From a virus, in IMG/VR virus record IMGVR_UViG_3300044834_000092, positions 1-51,684 of that record: a DNA stretch of 51,684 nt. One strand, written 5' to 3'. Position numbers and translations under genes: made by a program. The notes beneath the pieces were generated by a model that was not told the DNA's origin, searched no databases, and saw only the letters and a list, made by a program, of their open reading frames with translations. Positions 22,941 to 31,642 of this stretch are shown here, piece after piece; position 1 is the first letter of the stretch; every line of letters begins with the position of its first letter.

Positions 22941-22989
22941 CCCGCGGCTCCCACGTGGGTACGGCAAGTCTCGCAACCCCTTCCTCTAG
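22852..22989 (+). CDS. Possible small secreted or membrane peptide overlapping another gene, 45 aa
   Basis: An ATG at 22852 in a second frame gives MKQLTSLIPIAVVCMFPLVQ, a clear signal-like hydrophobic helix, followed by a short polar tail, ending just before the portal gene. It overlaps 22611-22940 for 89 nt. No good ribosome-binding site. Could be chance. Confidence 0.25.
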   Translation: MKQLTSLIPIAVVCMFPLVQSVRENSATSSPRLPRGYGKSRNPFL

Positions 22990-23012
22990 CGTCCGCAGAA
23001 CGAAGCCCATGG

Positions 23013-25229
23013 GTGTCAGACACCAACTATAGCTCGCTGCCGGAACAGCTGCCGGAGCCCGGGCCGGACCTGCCCGATCTCGACATTCGGATCGAGCCGG
23101 GCGAGGACGACCGGACCACGATTGATCCTGCCACCGGCGCGGTTCAGATCGAGCAGCCCGACGGCTCGGTGGTGATCGACCTGGCCGGGCGTCGCGCCGA
23201 GCGGGAAAAAACCGGCTCATCGGACCACGCCGCTAATCTCGCGGATCACGTCGATCCCATGGAGTTGTCCCGGGTCGCCGAGGAACTGCTGCAAGGCATC
23301 GAGTCCGACGAGCAGTCCCGTTCCACCTGGTTGGAGAACAGGGCCAAGGGAATTGGCCTGCTCGCACTGCAATTGGATGAGCCCAAAGCCAATGCTGACG
23401 GTGGCGCGATTTCCGTGGTGCGCTCCCCACTCTTGCTGGAAGGCGTGCTGCGGTTCCAGGCCAATGCCATTGCGGAATTGTTGCCGTCGGCCGGCCCGGT
23501 TAAGGTGCGCAACGACACCGTGGCCAAGACCGAAGCGCAGAAACAGCGCGAAGCGGCGAGCGGGGAACCCCCGCAAAAAGACGAGGGCGACGTCCAGGCC
23601 AAGGCGCTGGAAGACGAGCTCAACCATTTCCTCACCACCACGGCCAGAGAGTATTATCCCGACACCCGCCGGATGTTTTTCTACACCGGCTTTGGCGGAT
23701 CCGCGTTCAAGAAGGTCTATCGCTGCCCGCTCCGGCGGCGTCCCGTATCGGAATCGATCGACGCAAAAGACCTGATCGTGTCCGACGCCGCGGTCGATCT
23801 GCACAACGCGGGCCGGGTCACCCACCAAAGCAAAATGCGCCAGTCCGTGATGAAGCGGATGCAGATTGATGGGCAGTATCGCGACGTCGTGCTCACCACC
23901 CCGGCGCCGGCCTCGGCAAATCCGGTGGAGCAAAAGGAAGGCGAGGTGACCGGCTTGGTCCCCTCCGTCGCACTGTCCGCCGATCACCAGCACCACATCT
24001 TTGAATGCTATTGCGAACTCGACCTCAAGGGCTTCGAGCATAAGAAAGGCGGGGTGCTCACCGGATTACCCTTGCCCTACCGGGTCACCATGGAGAAGGA
24101 CAGCCGGCAAGTCCTGGAAATCCGCCGCAATTGGAAGGAAGGCGACGACCGCTATCAACTGCGAATGCCTATCGTGAAATACTCGTTTGTCGAGGGCCTG
24201 GGCTTCTATGGCATCGGGCTGCTCCACATCTTGGGCAATCCCACCACGGCGGTGACCGCGGCATGGCGCATGGCGCTCGACGCCGGGATGTTCGCCAGCT
24301 TCCCGGGCTTTCTGCAATCCGATGCGACGGGTCGGCAGGACCACAACAACTTCCGGATCGCGCCCGGCACGGCGAAGAAGATCAATACCGCCGGGATGCC
24401 GATCACCGACGCGGTGATGCCAGTTCCATATCGCGATGCATCGCCCGGCCTGATGGCGATGATGCAGCATATCGAGGAAAACGCGGGCCGGGTCGGCGGG
24501 GTCGCCGAGCTTTCGGTCGGCGAGGGACGCCAGGACGCCCCGGTAGGAACCACGCTGGCCATGCTGGACCAGGCCACCAAGATCATGGCCGGGGTGCACA
24601 AGGGACTGCATCAGGCGCAGAGCGAAGAATTTCAGTTGTTGCGCGACCTGTTCATCGAAGACCCGGAACCGCTGCTTTGCGGCAATCGGGAATGGGAGCG
24701 CGAGCAGATCGTGGCCGCCCTGGAAAACTGTAATCTAGTACCAGCCGCCGATCCGAACACGCCGTCGCACATGCACCGGATCATCAAGGCCCAGGCGATC
24801 AAGGGGCTGCAGCAGGCCAACCCGCAACTCTATGACGCCATGGCGGTGGACAAGGATATTCTGCACAGCATCGGGGTGTCCGATCCCGACAGTCTGTTTG
24901 CTCCGCCCCAGCCACCCGGCCCGCTCCCGCCCGACCCGATGATGATGATGGTCGAGCTGCAGGCCGAAACGGAGCGCGGCAAGCAAGCCGTGCAGATGGC
25001 AAAGCTCCAAGCCGATGCCAAATCGACCGAGGCCGAGCTGCAACTCGAACTGATGAAGCTCGAACAGGATTCCAGGGACAAGGCACTGGACCGCGAGAGT
25101 CGTGAGCGGATAGCTTCGTTCAAGGAACGGATCGAGCGGCTGCAACTGGCGCAGAGCGCGTTGCAACATGCCGACAGTATCCCGGCGGCGCAAGGCTATG
25201 CCGGAAACCCAAAGAAGCAGGCTATTTGA
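23013..25229 (+). CDS. Portal protein, 738 aa
   Basis: Begins at a GTG; the sequence has no better upstream start and only a weak ribosome-binding site. Length, position after the terminase and content fit a portal of the P22/N4-like type: an acidic N-terminus, a core with RMFFYTGFGGSAFKKVYR (about residues 222-239), GLGFYGIGLLHILGNPTTAV, and ELSVGEGRQDAPVGTT, and a long C-terminal helical region rich in Gln/Leu/Lys (about 640-725). The portal forms the dodecameric ring through which DNA enters and leaves the head. Confidence 0.9.
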   Translation: MSDTNYSSLPEQLPEPGPDLPDLDIRIEPGEDDRTTIDPATGAVQIEQPDGSVVIDLAGRRAEREKTGSSDHAANLADHVDPMELSRVAEELLQGIESDEQSRSTWLENRAKGIGLLALQLDEPKANADGGAISVVRSPLLLEGVLRFQANAIAELLPSAGPVKVRNDTVAKTEAQKQREAASGEPPQKDEGDVQAKALEDELNHFLTTTAREYYPDTRRMFFYTGFGGSAFKKVYRCPLRRRPVSESIDAKDLIVSDAAVDLHNAGRVTHQSKMRQSVMKRMQIDGQYRDVVLTTPAPASANPVEQKEGEVTGLVPSVALSADHQHHIFECYCELDLKGFEHKKGGVLTGLPLPYRVTMEKDSRQVLEIRRNWKEGDDRYQLRMPIVKYSFVEGLGFYGIGLLHILGNPTTAVTAAWRMALDAGMFASFPGFLQSDATGRQDHNNFRIAPGTAKKINTAGMPITDAVMPVPYRDASPGLMAMMQHIEENAGRVGGVAELSVGEGRQDAPVGTTLAMLDQATKIMAGVHKGLHQAQSEEFQLLRDLFIEDPEPLLCGNREWEREQIVAALENCNLVPAADPNTPSHMHRIIKAQAIKGLQQANPQLYDAMAVDKDILHSIGVSDPDSLFAPPQPPGPLPPDPMMMMVELQAETERGKQAVQMAKLQADAKSTEAELQLELMKLEQDSRDKALDRESRERIASFKERIERLQLAQSALQHADSIPAAQGYAGNPKKQAI

Positions 25230-25230
25230 G

Positions 25231-25491
25231 ATGGCGGCCGCGGGCGACGATCCAAAGGTAGTTGATTTTGCGGCGGCGCACGACCGCAAGCACGGCCCGG
25301 AGCAGCAGCACGTCTACCGCGACGACCTGGGCGTGAAGTGGTTTGAGTTTACTTGCGAGTTCAAGTACGGCGAATCGTCATTTGGATTCTCGATTTGGGC
25401 GCTCGATGCCGCCGACGCCCAACGTCGCATGGAATGCTTACGTGCAACCGCAACGGTTTGTGGCCAAGTTTACGCCACGATTGGGAACTGA
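25231..25491 (+). CDS. Hypothetical protein, 86 aa
   Basis: I chose the ATG at 25231, directly after the portal stop. The sequence is beta-rich (VKWFEFTCEFKYGESSFGFS) and then helical (DAADAQRRMECLRATATV). No family recognised. Likely virion assembly by position. Confidence 0.6.
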   Translation: MAAAGDDPKVVDFAAAHDRKHGPEQQHVYRDDLGVKWFEFTCEFKYGESSFGFSIWALDAADAQRRMECLRATATVCGQVYATIGN

Positions 25492-25503
25492 CAGGAGACG
25501 GCC

Positions 25504-26526
25504 ATGGCTCATCCCATGCAAGGAAGCTGCACCAGCAAGTCGGCCAAGCTCGCGAAATATGCCAGTGGTGGACGGGTTGCCGTGGCCGGTCATTCCCGCA
25601 CCACAAAAAAGACCAACCGATTCGCCGATGGCGGCGTGGTCGATGACCTGTCGGTGAGCGGCGATGCGGCGCGGTCCCGACCGGATCGCGCTGCGCGCGG
25701 CGCCAAGCAAAGCGTGACCAACATCACCATCGCATTGCCGGAGAAGCAGGCGCCCATGTTGCCGCCTCCGGTCGCGGCGGCACCGATGCCGATGCCTCAG
25801 ATGCCACCGGCGGCCGGCCCGATGATGCCGCCCGGCCCGGGCGGCGCACCGCTGTTCAAGCGCGGCGGCGTGGTGAAGAAGCCAGCCAAGGCCAAAGGCC
25901 CGATCAAGCGCCAGTACGGAGGAATGATTCCCGGACTGAACATGCCGACCCTGGGCGAGCCAACTCCGCCGCCCGATGGGCGAGGCCCCGACCTTGGACT
26001 ACCGATCGTTGGCCCTCCGATGACTTTGGAAGAACCGCGCCTGACCAATCCCGTTATTGGCGGCGGCCAGGAGCCTGCCGTCATGGCGGGGCAGGCACCC
26101 CCTCCCCCGCTCATTGGCTCTGCGCGTCAGGCGATCAACCCGCTTGCCGGGGCCTATCGTCAATCGCTGCGCGGCCAGGGACTGACAGGCGACGAACTCA
26201 AAGCCGCCATGCACAGCGCCGGCGCTTCTGGTGCGTTCCGCGCACCGCCACCGCTCGCCAGGGTAGCTCCTCCGATCGGCTCGCCAATTCCGGGCCAGCC
26301 GCAACGCGGCGTGCCGCTGCCGGGCGGCCAGACACCTATTGTCGATCCTCGCCAGGGTTTTGCCGGCGGCTCCTCCTCCATGGTGAACCGGGGCAGGCCG
26401 CAGGTTTCCAACCGTCCCTTCGCCGAGCCTATGGGCCTGAAGCGGGGTGGCAGGGCAAAGCCCGGCAAGGCCATCCCGCCCGTACCGAAGGGCGCCAAGG
26501 GCGGGAGCAACGCGGCGAAGCGATGA
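25504..26526 (+). CDS. Pro/Gly-rich virion-associated protein, 340 aa
   Basis: The ribosome-binding site caggagac precedes the ATG. The whole protein is low-complexity in Pro, Gly, Ala and Met (for example PPVAAAPMPMPQMPPAAGP). It contains several short GG tags, including YASGGRV, FADGGVV, FKRGGVV and LKRGGRA, which recur in other virion proteins of this phage. It is probably disordered. Position between portal and GroES-like genes suggests a head-associated or assembly role. Confidence 0.6.
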   Translation: MAHPMQGSCTSKSAKLAKYASGGRVAVAGHSRTTKKTNRFADGGVVDDLSVSGDAARSRPDRAARGAKQSVTNITIALPEKQAPMLPPPVAAAPMPMPQMPPAAGPMMPPGPGGAPLFKRGGVVKKPAKAKGPIKRQYGGMIPGLNMPTLGEPTPPPDGRGPDLGLPIVGPPMTLEEPRLTNPVIGGGQEPAVMAGQAPPPPLIGSARQAINPLAGAYRQSLRGQGLTGDELKAAMHSAGASGAFRAPPPLARVAPPIGSPIPGQPQRGVPLPGGQTPIVDPRQGFAGGSSSMVNRGRPQVSNRPFAEPMGLKRGGRAKPGKAIPPVPKGAKGGSNAAKR

Positions 26527-26768
26527 CAATCTACTCCTCCGACGATGTGTTTGAACGTGCGCTGCGCGCCGTGGTGCAGGAGGAGCTTGCCGCCTATCAC
26601 CACGCCGTGGCGCAAGGACGCAACGTGGATTGGGGGCAATACCGTCAACAGGTTGGTATGGTGCAGGCACTAGAACGAGTGCTCGGACACTGCAATGACA
26701 TTCGTAAGAAGATGGATGGGATCGCCGATGGACCGGCGGACCAAGACCAGCGACCCACTGTCCAATAA
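26523..26768 (+). CDS. Hypothetical helical protein, 81 aa
   Basis: Overlaps the previous stop by ATGA. Mostly helix (FERALRAVVQEELAAYHHAV, then GMVQALERVLGHCNDIRKKM) with an acidic start and a disordered C-terminus. Similar helical proteins are seen near phage portals. Function unknown. Confidence 0.6.
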   Translation: MTIYSSDDVFERALRAVVQEELAAYHHAVAQGRNVDWGQYRQQVGMVQALERVLGHCNDIRKKMDGIADGPADQDQRPTVQ

Positions 26769-26783
26769 ATTAGGTAGCTCCGC

Positions 26784-27188
26784 ATGGCTCTCGCCACCCG
26801 CTCACTCACCATGGCGCACGACGCCGACCCCAAGAAAGAAATCATGGGCCGGCTGAAGAACCTTTCCGGGTTCAAGGTCGTGCTCAACAACATCCTGATT
26901 GCGGTCTATGAGCGACCGGAAAAGACGGCCAGCGGGATCATCTTGACCGAGCGCAGCCGGCAGGAAGACCGGTTTCAGGGCAAGGTTGGCCTAGTCGTGG
27001 GCCTCGGCCCGCTCGCGTTCAAGGACGACAAGGACAACAAATTCGAGGGCCAGACCGTCGAGATCGGCCAATGGATTTGCATCAAGCCTTCCGATGGCTG
27101 GGCGCTCCTGATCGGCGAGCAGCTTTGCCGCATGATCGTGGACACCCAGGTTCGCGGCATTCTCGATTCCCCCGACATCATCTACTGA
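26784..27188 (+). CDS. GroES-like co-chaperonin, 134 aa
   Basis: From about residue 27 the sequence follows the chaperonin-10 fold: VVLNNILIAVYERPEKTASG, IILTERSRQEDRFQGKVGLV and VVGLGPLAFKD, with a second section (EGQTVEIGQWICIKPSDGWA). The region after ERPEKTASGIIL matches the Cpn10 mobile loop position. It probably works with host GroEL to fold capsid proteins, as T4 Gp31 does. It lies between portal and scaffold genes. Residues 1-24 are an extra N-terminal extension. Confidence 0.75.
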   Translation: MALATRSLTMAHDADPKKEIMGRLKNLSGFKVVLNNILIAVYERPEKTASGIILTERSRQEDRFQGKVGLVVGLGPLAFKDDKDNKFEGQTVEIGQWICIKPSDGWALLIGEQLCRMIVDTQVRGILDSPDIIY

Positions 27189-27198
27189 GGTCACTCCC

Positions 27199-28188
27199 AT
27201 GACGACCGCCGCCGCAGCCGAGCCCAAAGTCCTCACCCCCGACGTGCCGGAAGGCGAAGACGTCGAGGTTTTGATTCCAGATCAACCCGAGGCGGCCGGG
27301 ACCGAAGGAGGTGAAGACGGTCTCGTTGCCCCACCCGTGGCCCGGCCAGAACCGGTGGCGCCGGTCGTCGGACTCGAGGAAATCCAGCGTCAGCTCGACG
27401 CCAAAACCCGGGAGGCCGAAGAGTCCAAGGCCAAGGAGCGCGCCGCGGTTGCGCTGGCCCAGGAGCAATCCAGGCTCGCCGCCGAGGCGCAGGAGCGCGG
27501 CATCTCGATGCAAGAGATGCTGCTGACCACGCATGTCGAAACAGCACAAAAAGAAGTGGATAGCTTGACCGCTTCGTATGAGGCAGCGCTGAGCGCCGGA
27601 GATTACAAGCAGGCCGCGCAGGTCAACGCCCAGCTTGGCCGGGCCACGGCCAAGGCCGACCGGCTGGAAAATGAGAAATCGACATGGGAGCAGCGCCGCA
27701 AGGAATTTTCGGAACGTGCCGAACAAGCACCAGAGGATCCGGCTGAACGCGCGTTGCAGGCCTATTCGCCGCGCGCCCGTGAATGGTTCCGCGCCCATCC
27801 CGACAAGCTGCAACAGAACGGCTCGCCCGCCCCTGACGTGCTGCGCGCCCATCACGGTGCGCTGGCCAAGGAGTTGGTGCCGGATAGCCCGGAGTATTTC
27901 GCACATATCGAGGAACAGCTTAGCCTTGCCTCGCCGCCGCCTCCACCGCCGGCGCCACCTGTTGTGCCGGCCGCTCCGGCCCAGCGTCGCGCCGCGGCGC
28001 CAAGCGTGGCGGCTCCGGTCAGCCGGGCCGCGCCGAACGGGAGTCCACAAATCGTCGGAAACACGATCACGTTGAAGCCGCGCCATCGCGCCGCCGCGGC
28101 TATGTCCGACATGACCGAGGCCGAATACGGTCAATATCTGGCCAAGGCGGTCAACGAAGGCCGGCTGCCCCGCTCAGCATTGGATTAA
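27199..28188 (+). CDS. Scaffolding protein, 329 aa
   Basis: Acidic N-terminus (EDVEVLIPDQPEAAGTEGGE), then a long coiled coil from about residue 55 to 180 (EIQRQLDAKTREAEESKAK and following). After this come a helical middle and a Pro-rich linker with PPPPPPAPP, then a short basic C-terminus. This matches phage scaffolds that guide capsid assembly and are then removed. It is located just before the capsid genes. Confidence 0.75.
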   Translation: MTTAAAAEPKVLTPDVPEGEDVEVLIPDQPEAAGTEGGEDGLVAPPVARPEPVAPVVGLEEIQRQLDAKTREAEESKAKERAAVALAQEQSRLAAEAQERGISMQEMLLTTHVETAQKEVDSLTASYEAALSAGDYKQAAQVNAQLGRATAKADRLENEKSTWEQRRKEFSERAEQAPEDPAERALQAYSPRAREWFRAHPDKLQQNGSPAPDVLRAHHGALAKELVPDSPEYFAHIEEQLSLASPPPPPPAPPVVPAAPAQRRAAAPSVAAPVSRAAPNGSPQIVGNTITLKPRHRAAAAMSDMTEAEYGQYLAKAVNEGRLPRSALD

Positions 28189-28190
28189 AG

Positions 28191-28469
28191 ATGCTCAAGA
28201 CAATCGTAGGCTACAGCTTCGGTGTTGCGGCTTGGGCCTGCGTTATGGTTGCATTGCCAGAGTGGCATGTCTTTAGCGTTCAGACGATTTTTATATTTGC
28301 AGCCTTCGTTTTGACCACCATAGGCACTTGGTTTCTTGATGCGGCCAAACTAAAGGCGTGGCCATGGGAGATCGAGATGATCGTGACCAAAAACAACGGA
28401 TTAAAGGAGAACTGCGATGCCCAAGCTTCGAGACCCGGACGAGACCAGAGAGCCGCTACGCGCCGATGA
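28191..28469 (+). CDS. Small membrane protein, 92 aa
   Basis: Two hydrophobic segments, residues 3-22 (KTIVGYSFGVAAWACVMVAL) and 30-50 (QTIFIFAAFVLTTIGTWFL). The C-terminus overlaps the next gene by 53 nt. Its composition is less GC-rich than its neighbours. It may be a recent insertion, a moron, or a lysis-type protein. No family recognised. Confidence 0.5.
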   Translation: MLKTIVGYSFGVAAWACVMVALPEWHVFSVQTIFIFAAFVLTTIGTWFLDAAKLKAWPWEIEMIVTKNNGLKENCDAQASRPGRDQRAATRR

Positions 28470-28914
28470 ACCGGTGCGCGAGCCGATCCGCGCCGAGGAG
28501 GGCGAACGAACGCGCCGGCGCCAGGGCACCCAGGTCCACAGCAAGTTTCATATTCCCGTTGAAATGATTCCAGCCGGGCTTTCCATCGAGTGGAAGCGCG
28601 ACGAGGTCATGGGCAAGCCTGACTATCACTATGCGCGCGATCTCGCCGAGCAAGGCTGGCGACCCTGCGATCACTCCATGTTTCCCGCTCTATTTGCTCC
28701 GAAAGGAACGGCCGGAGCGATCAAGATCGACGGAATGATTCTGATGGAGCGCCCTGTCCACTTGACAGAGGAAGCCAAGGCGGAGGATTATCAACGTGCG
28801 ACTGGTGCTTTGCGAGCCGCACAGTTCCAGTTGGAAGCGACCCCCGATGGCAGTTTGCCTCGGACCAAAGCGAAAGTCAGCACGACGGTGGAGCCCATGG
28901 TGGTTCCTGACTAG
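28417..28914 (+). CDS. Hypothetical head-region protein, 165 aa
   Basis: Strong aaaggag ribosome-binding site supports the ATG at 28417. The N-terminal 40 residues are charged (REPLRADEPVREPIRAEEGE). The middle reads PVEMIPAGLSIEWKRDEVMG and LAEQGWRPCDHSMFPALFAP. I have seen this type of small protein directly upstream of phage major capsid proteins, with unknown function; it could be a decoration or maturation factor. Confidence 0.6.
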   Translation: MPKLRDPDETREPLRADEPVREPIRAEEGERTRRRQGTQVHSKFHIPVEMIPAGLSIEWKRDEVMGKPDYHYARDLAEQGWRPCDHSMFPALFAPKGTAGAIKIDGMILMERPVHLTEEAKAEDYQRATGALRAAQFQLEATPDGSLPRTKAKVSTTVEPMVVPD

Positions 28915-28939
28915 TCGGCGACGGTAAGACAAAAGTGTA

Positions 28940-28958
28940 GCCGTTCGCGCTGAACGGC
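28940..28958 (+). terminator. Small hairpin before the capsid genes
   Basis: GCCGTTC and GAACGGC form a 7-bp stem with a 5-nt loop. There is no T run after it, so it may be an RNA-processing or attenuator structure rather than a full terminator. It lies in the 122-bp gap between 28914 and 29037. Confidence 0.35.
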
Positions 28959-29036
28959 AGAACCCAAACCAGATAAACTTTTCGGAGCTGCGGCGGCGCT
29001 CGCCAAGGTCCGGCAACCCTTAACGGGGGCCTGGCT

Positions 29037-29621
29037 ATGGCGAACACGAACGCCCCAAACGGATTCAGCCCGATCGGCCGTCTCGACGGCGCGGCATGGA
29101 CCGGCAAAACGACCGAACGCAAGATCGCGGCTGCCTACGGCACCAAGATTTATCGCGGCGACCCGGTCGAAGTCCTCAACACAGGTTACATCGCACGCGG
29201 CGCGGCCGGGGAAACCGGCCACCTCACCGCCGGCATTTTCATGGGGTGTAATTACTTCTCCACCTCATACGGGTCTTGGCGCTGGTCTTGGCGCTGGCCC
29301 GCCGCCGATACGGCGATAGACGCCATCGCCTGCATCATCGACGATCCGAACGTGCTGTTCGAGGTGCAATCCTCGGGCACCGCGATCACGCTGGCCGACA
29401 TCGGGCAAAACGCGGATTACGCGCTCGGCACCGGCAACGACACATCCGGACAATCCGGCGCCTCGCTCGATCAGGGCACGCTCGGCGTCACCACGACGCT
29501 GCCGTTCCGGATCACCGGGCTGCTGCCCGGGGTCGGCAACGGGTCCGACCACACCGCTTCCTACAACCGGGTCATCGTCTGCTGGAACGATCAGTTCTAT
29601 CGCCAGATGGCCGGCATTTAA
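29037..29621 (+). CDS. Virion protein, probable head decoration, 194 aa
   Basis: Located immediately upstream of the major capsid gene. Begins NAPNGFSPIGRLDGAAWTG and contains AAYGTKIYRGDPVEVLNTG, a pattern I associate with beta-rich capsid-accessory proteins. A perfect 12-bp tandem duplication (29274-29297) produces SWRWSWRW at residues 80-87. The remaining C-terminal half is beta-rich (ITLADIGQNADYALGTG and a final beta region). Exact role unknown. Confidence 0.65.
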   Translation: MANTNAPNGFSPIGRLDGAAWTGKTTERKIAAAYGTKIYRGDPVEVLNTGYIARGAAGETGHLTAGIFMGCNYFSTSYGSWRWSWRWPAADTAIDAIACIIDDPNVLFEVQSSGTAITLADIGQNADYALGTGNDTSGQSGASLDQGTLGVTTTLPFRITGLLPGVGNGSDHTASYNRVIVCWNDQFYRQMAGI

Positions 29622-29636
29622 CGCGGGGAATGAACC

Positions 29637-30551
29637 ATGCCTATCTCTCTTCACTCCATCCGCGATTTGCTGACCCCAGGCCTCGACAAGGTCACCGGCA
29701 AATACAAGGAAATGCCAAGCCAGTGGGCGCAGTGCGGCTTTACCAAAAGCAACTCGACCATGGCGCAGGAAAGCCGGGTGCAGGTCGCGTTCCTGCCGCT
29801 CGCGGGCGAGAAGGCCGACGGCGGCGCGACCCAGATCGACGTCAACGCCGGTCAGCGCTACCGCTACAACCAAAAGCACAAAGAGATTTCTTTGGGCTAC
29901 GTCATCACCCGGCAGTCGGTGGAAGACAATCTCTACAAGTCGCAGTTCAATCCGACGAACCTCGGCCTGCAGCGCTCGTTTTCGCAGACCAAAGAGACCT
30001 ACGCCGCCAACATCTTCAACACCGGCACGACCTGCGACTCAACGGTGGGCGGCGACGGCAAGGCGCTGTTCGCCACCGATCATCCGATCGACGGATCGAC
30101 CATCGCCAACACCCCGTCGGTGCAGGCCGATCTCAACGAGTCCACCCTGCTCGCGGCGCAAGAAGCCATCCCCAACAATTGGAAGGATGAGCGCGGCCTG
30201 AAAATGCCGGCGCGCGGCAAGAAGCTCGTGCTGCCCGTCGCGCTGGAAAAGGTCGCGGTGCGCCTCCTGATGTCGGAGCTCCGGCCCGGCACGGCCAACA
30301 ACGACGTCAACGCCATCCGCTTCGTGGCGGGTGGTCTCAAGGACTACGTGGTCAACAACTTCCTCACCTCGGATCGGGCCTGGTTCCTCATCACCGATGT
30401 CGATGGGCTGAGCTACATGGAGCGCGTCGCGTTCGAGACCTCAATGTGGGTCGATGACCTGACCGACAATCTCTTCGTCAAGGGTCGCGAGCGCTACAGC
30501 TTCTCCTACTACGACTGGCGGGCCGCTTACGGCAGCCTTCCCACCAACTAA
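29637..30551 (+). CDS. Major capsid protein, 304 aa
   Basis: The pattern KALFATDHPIDGS, LGYVITRQSVEDNLYKSQFN and the final RERYSFSYYDWRAAYGS fit the Mu gpT-like/HK97-fold capsid family. Typical length for a capsid lacking a cleaved delta domain. It lies downstream of the scaffold gene and is preceded by a small decoration-like protein. It assembles the icosahedral shell. Confidence 0.85.
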   Translation: MPISLHSIRDLLTPGLDKVTGKYKEMPSQWAQCGFTKSNSTMAQESRVQVAFLPLAGEKADGGATQIDVNAGQRYRYNQKHKEISLGYVITRQSVEDNLYKSQFNPTNLGLQRSFSQTKETYAANIFNTGTTCDSTVGGDGKALFATDHPIDGSTIANTPSVQADLNESTLLAAQEAIPNNWKDERGLKMPARGKKLVLPVALEKVAVRLLMSELRPGTANNDVNAIRFVAGGLKDYVVNNFLTSDRAWFLITDVDGLSYMERVAFETSMWVDDLTDNLFVKGRERYSFSYYDWRAAYGSLPTN

Positions 30552-30565
30552 AGGGAGGGCTTGTC

Positions 30566-31483
30566 ATGGCCACCACGAATTTTCCGGACGGCGTTACTTC
30601 CTTCGGGGTGCCGGTGCTACCCGCCGGCATCTCGCCCTTTGCCAAGGTTTGGTTTCTCGACGCCAAGTCGGGGAGCAACGGGGGTGACGGCAGATCGCCG
30701 GACTCAGCGCTAAAGACCATGGCGCAAGTGTTCACCGTGATCCGTTCCGGCGATGTGATCTATACCCGCGGCAAGATCGCCGAGCAGCTCAGCACCCCGG
30801 TCGGGGTGTTCGATGTCACCATTATCGGTGCGGCCAACCGGCCCAGGCACGCCGACAATCATACCGAGAGCGACGGCAAGCGCGGCTCGACCGGCTCGAC
30901 CTGGGTTGCCCCGTCCTCACCCACGGCGGCCACCCCGCTTCTCACCGTGAAGCAACAGGGCTGGAAGCTCGCCAACATCCTGTTCGACGGCCCGAGCGAT
31001 GCCGCAGCGGTGCAACTGTTCCGTGACGGCGGTGCCGACGATGCGGAACGCGATGCGTCGCACGCCCAGATCACCGGCTGCAAATTCGTGGCCGGTCAGA
31101 ACCACATCGAGTTCAAGGGCGGGCTTAGCCAAGTCGTGCTCGACAACAACGATTTCTTCGGCGCGACCGGCGCGTCGCTGCTGAACACGACCGGGGCCGG
31201 GATCGGCACCAACAACTTCTACATCATCCAGGGAAACCGGTTCAACAGCAACGCCAGCCATATCGTGATGCCGACCAACTACGCCACGATCTCGGGCAAC
31301 AGGTTCGGCAAGTTCACCACGGCGGGCATCGATCTGCGCTCCGGCTCGGAGAACGTGGTGACCGAAAACAGCCTGTACGGCACCTACTCGAACGTGGGCG
31401 GCTACTTCGCCGGTACCAACGACGAGTGGGGCGGCAACATGAATGTGATCTCCGGTGGCTGGACCGCAGCCGATCCGGCGTAG
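30566..31483 (+). CDS. Beta-helix virion protein, 305 aa
   Basis: Residues 28-300 resemble a right-handed parallel beta-helix (pectate-lyase-like): VWFLDAKSGSNGGDGRSPDS, DVIYTRGKIAEQ, then repeated NxFxG-type turns (ITGCKFVAGQNHIEF, VVLDNNDFFG, IIQGNRFN, TISGNRFGKF). The start ggagggcttgtcATG is well placed. Such folds act as head fibres or tailspikes. Position next to the capsid protein favours a head fibre or accessory. Confidence 0.65.
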   Translation: MATTNFPDGVTSFGVPVLPAGISPFAKVWFLDAKSGSNGGDGRSPDSALKTMAQVFTVIRSGDVIYTRGKIAEQLSTPVGVFDVTIIGAANRPRHADNHTESDGKRGSTGSTWVAPSSPTAATPLLTVKQQGWKLANILFDGPSDAAAVQLFRDGGADDAERDASHAQITGCKFVAGQNHIEFKGGLSQVVLDNNDFFGATGASLLNTTGAGIGTNNFYIIQGNRFNSNASHIVMPTNYATISGNRFGKFTTAGIDLRSGSENVVTENSLYGTYSNVGGYFAGTNDEWGGNMNVISGGWTAADPA

Positions 31484-31588
31484 CGATGCGAATGGATATG
31501 TCCGGTTTGTCTCGTGTTGGAAAGTGACTTGGGACCGAAGCTTGGGAGAGCGGCGGTACCGGGTCCGGGGGCCAGGACGAGATGATGC

Positions 31589-31624
31589 GTTAGGCCGGGC
31601 GGACGCGGACCCGCCCGGCCTAAC
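31589..31624 (+). terminator. Hairpin terminator after the capsid block
   Basis: A perfect 14-bp stem (GTTAGGCCGGGCGG paired with its complement) around an 8-nt loop, followed by TACTTTTAG. The stem is very GC-rich. The T run is short, so it may terminate partially and set the ratio of capsid to tail messages. Confidence 0.65.
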
Positions 31625-31642
31625 TACTTTTAGAGGCTTGTC

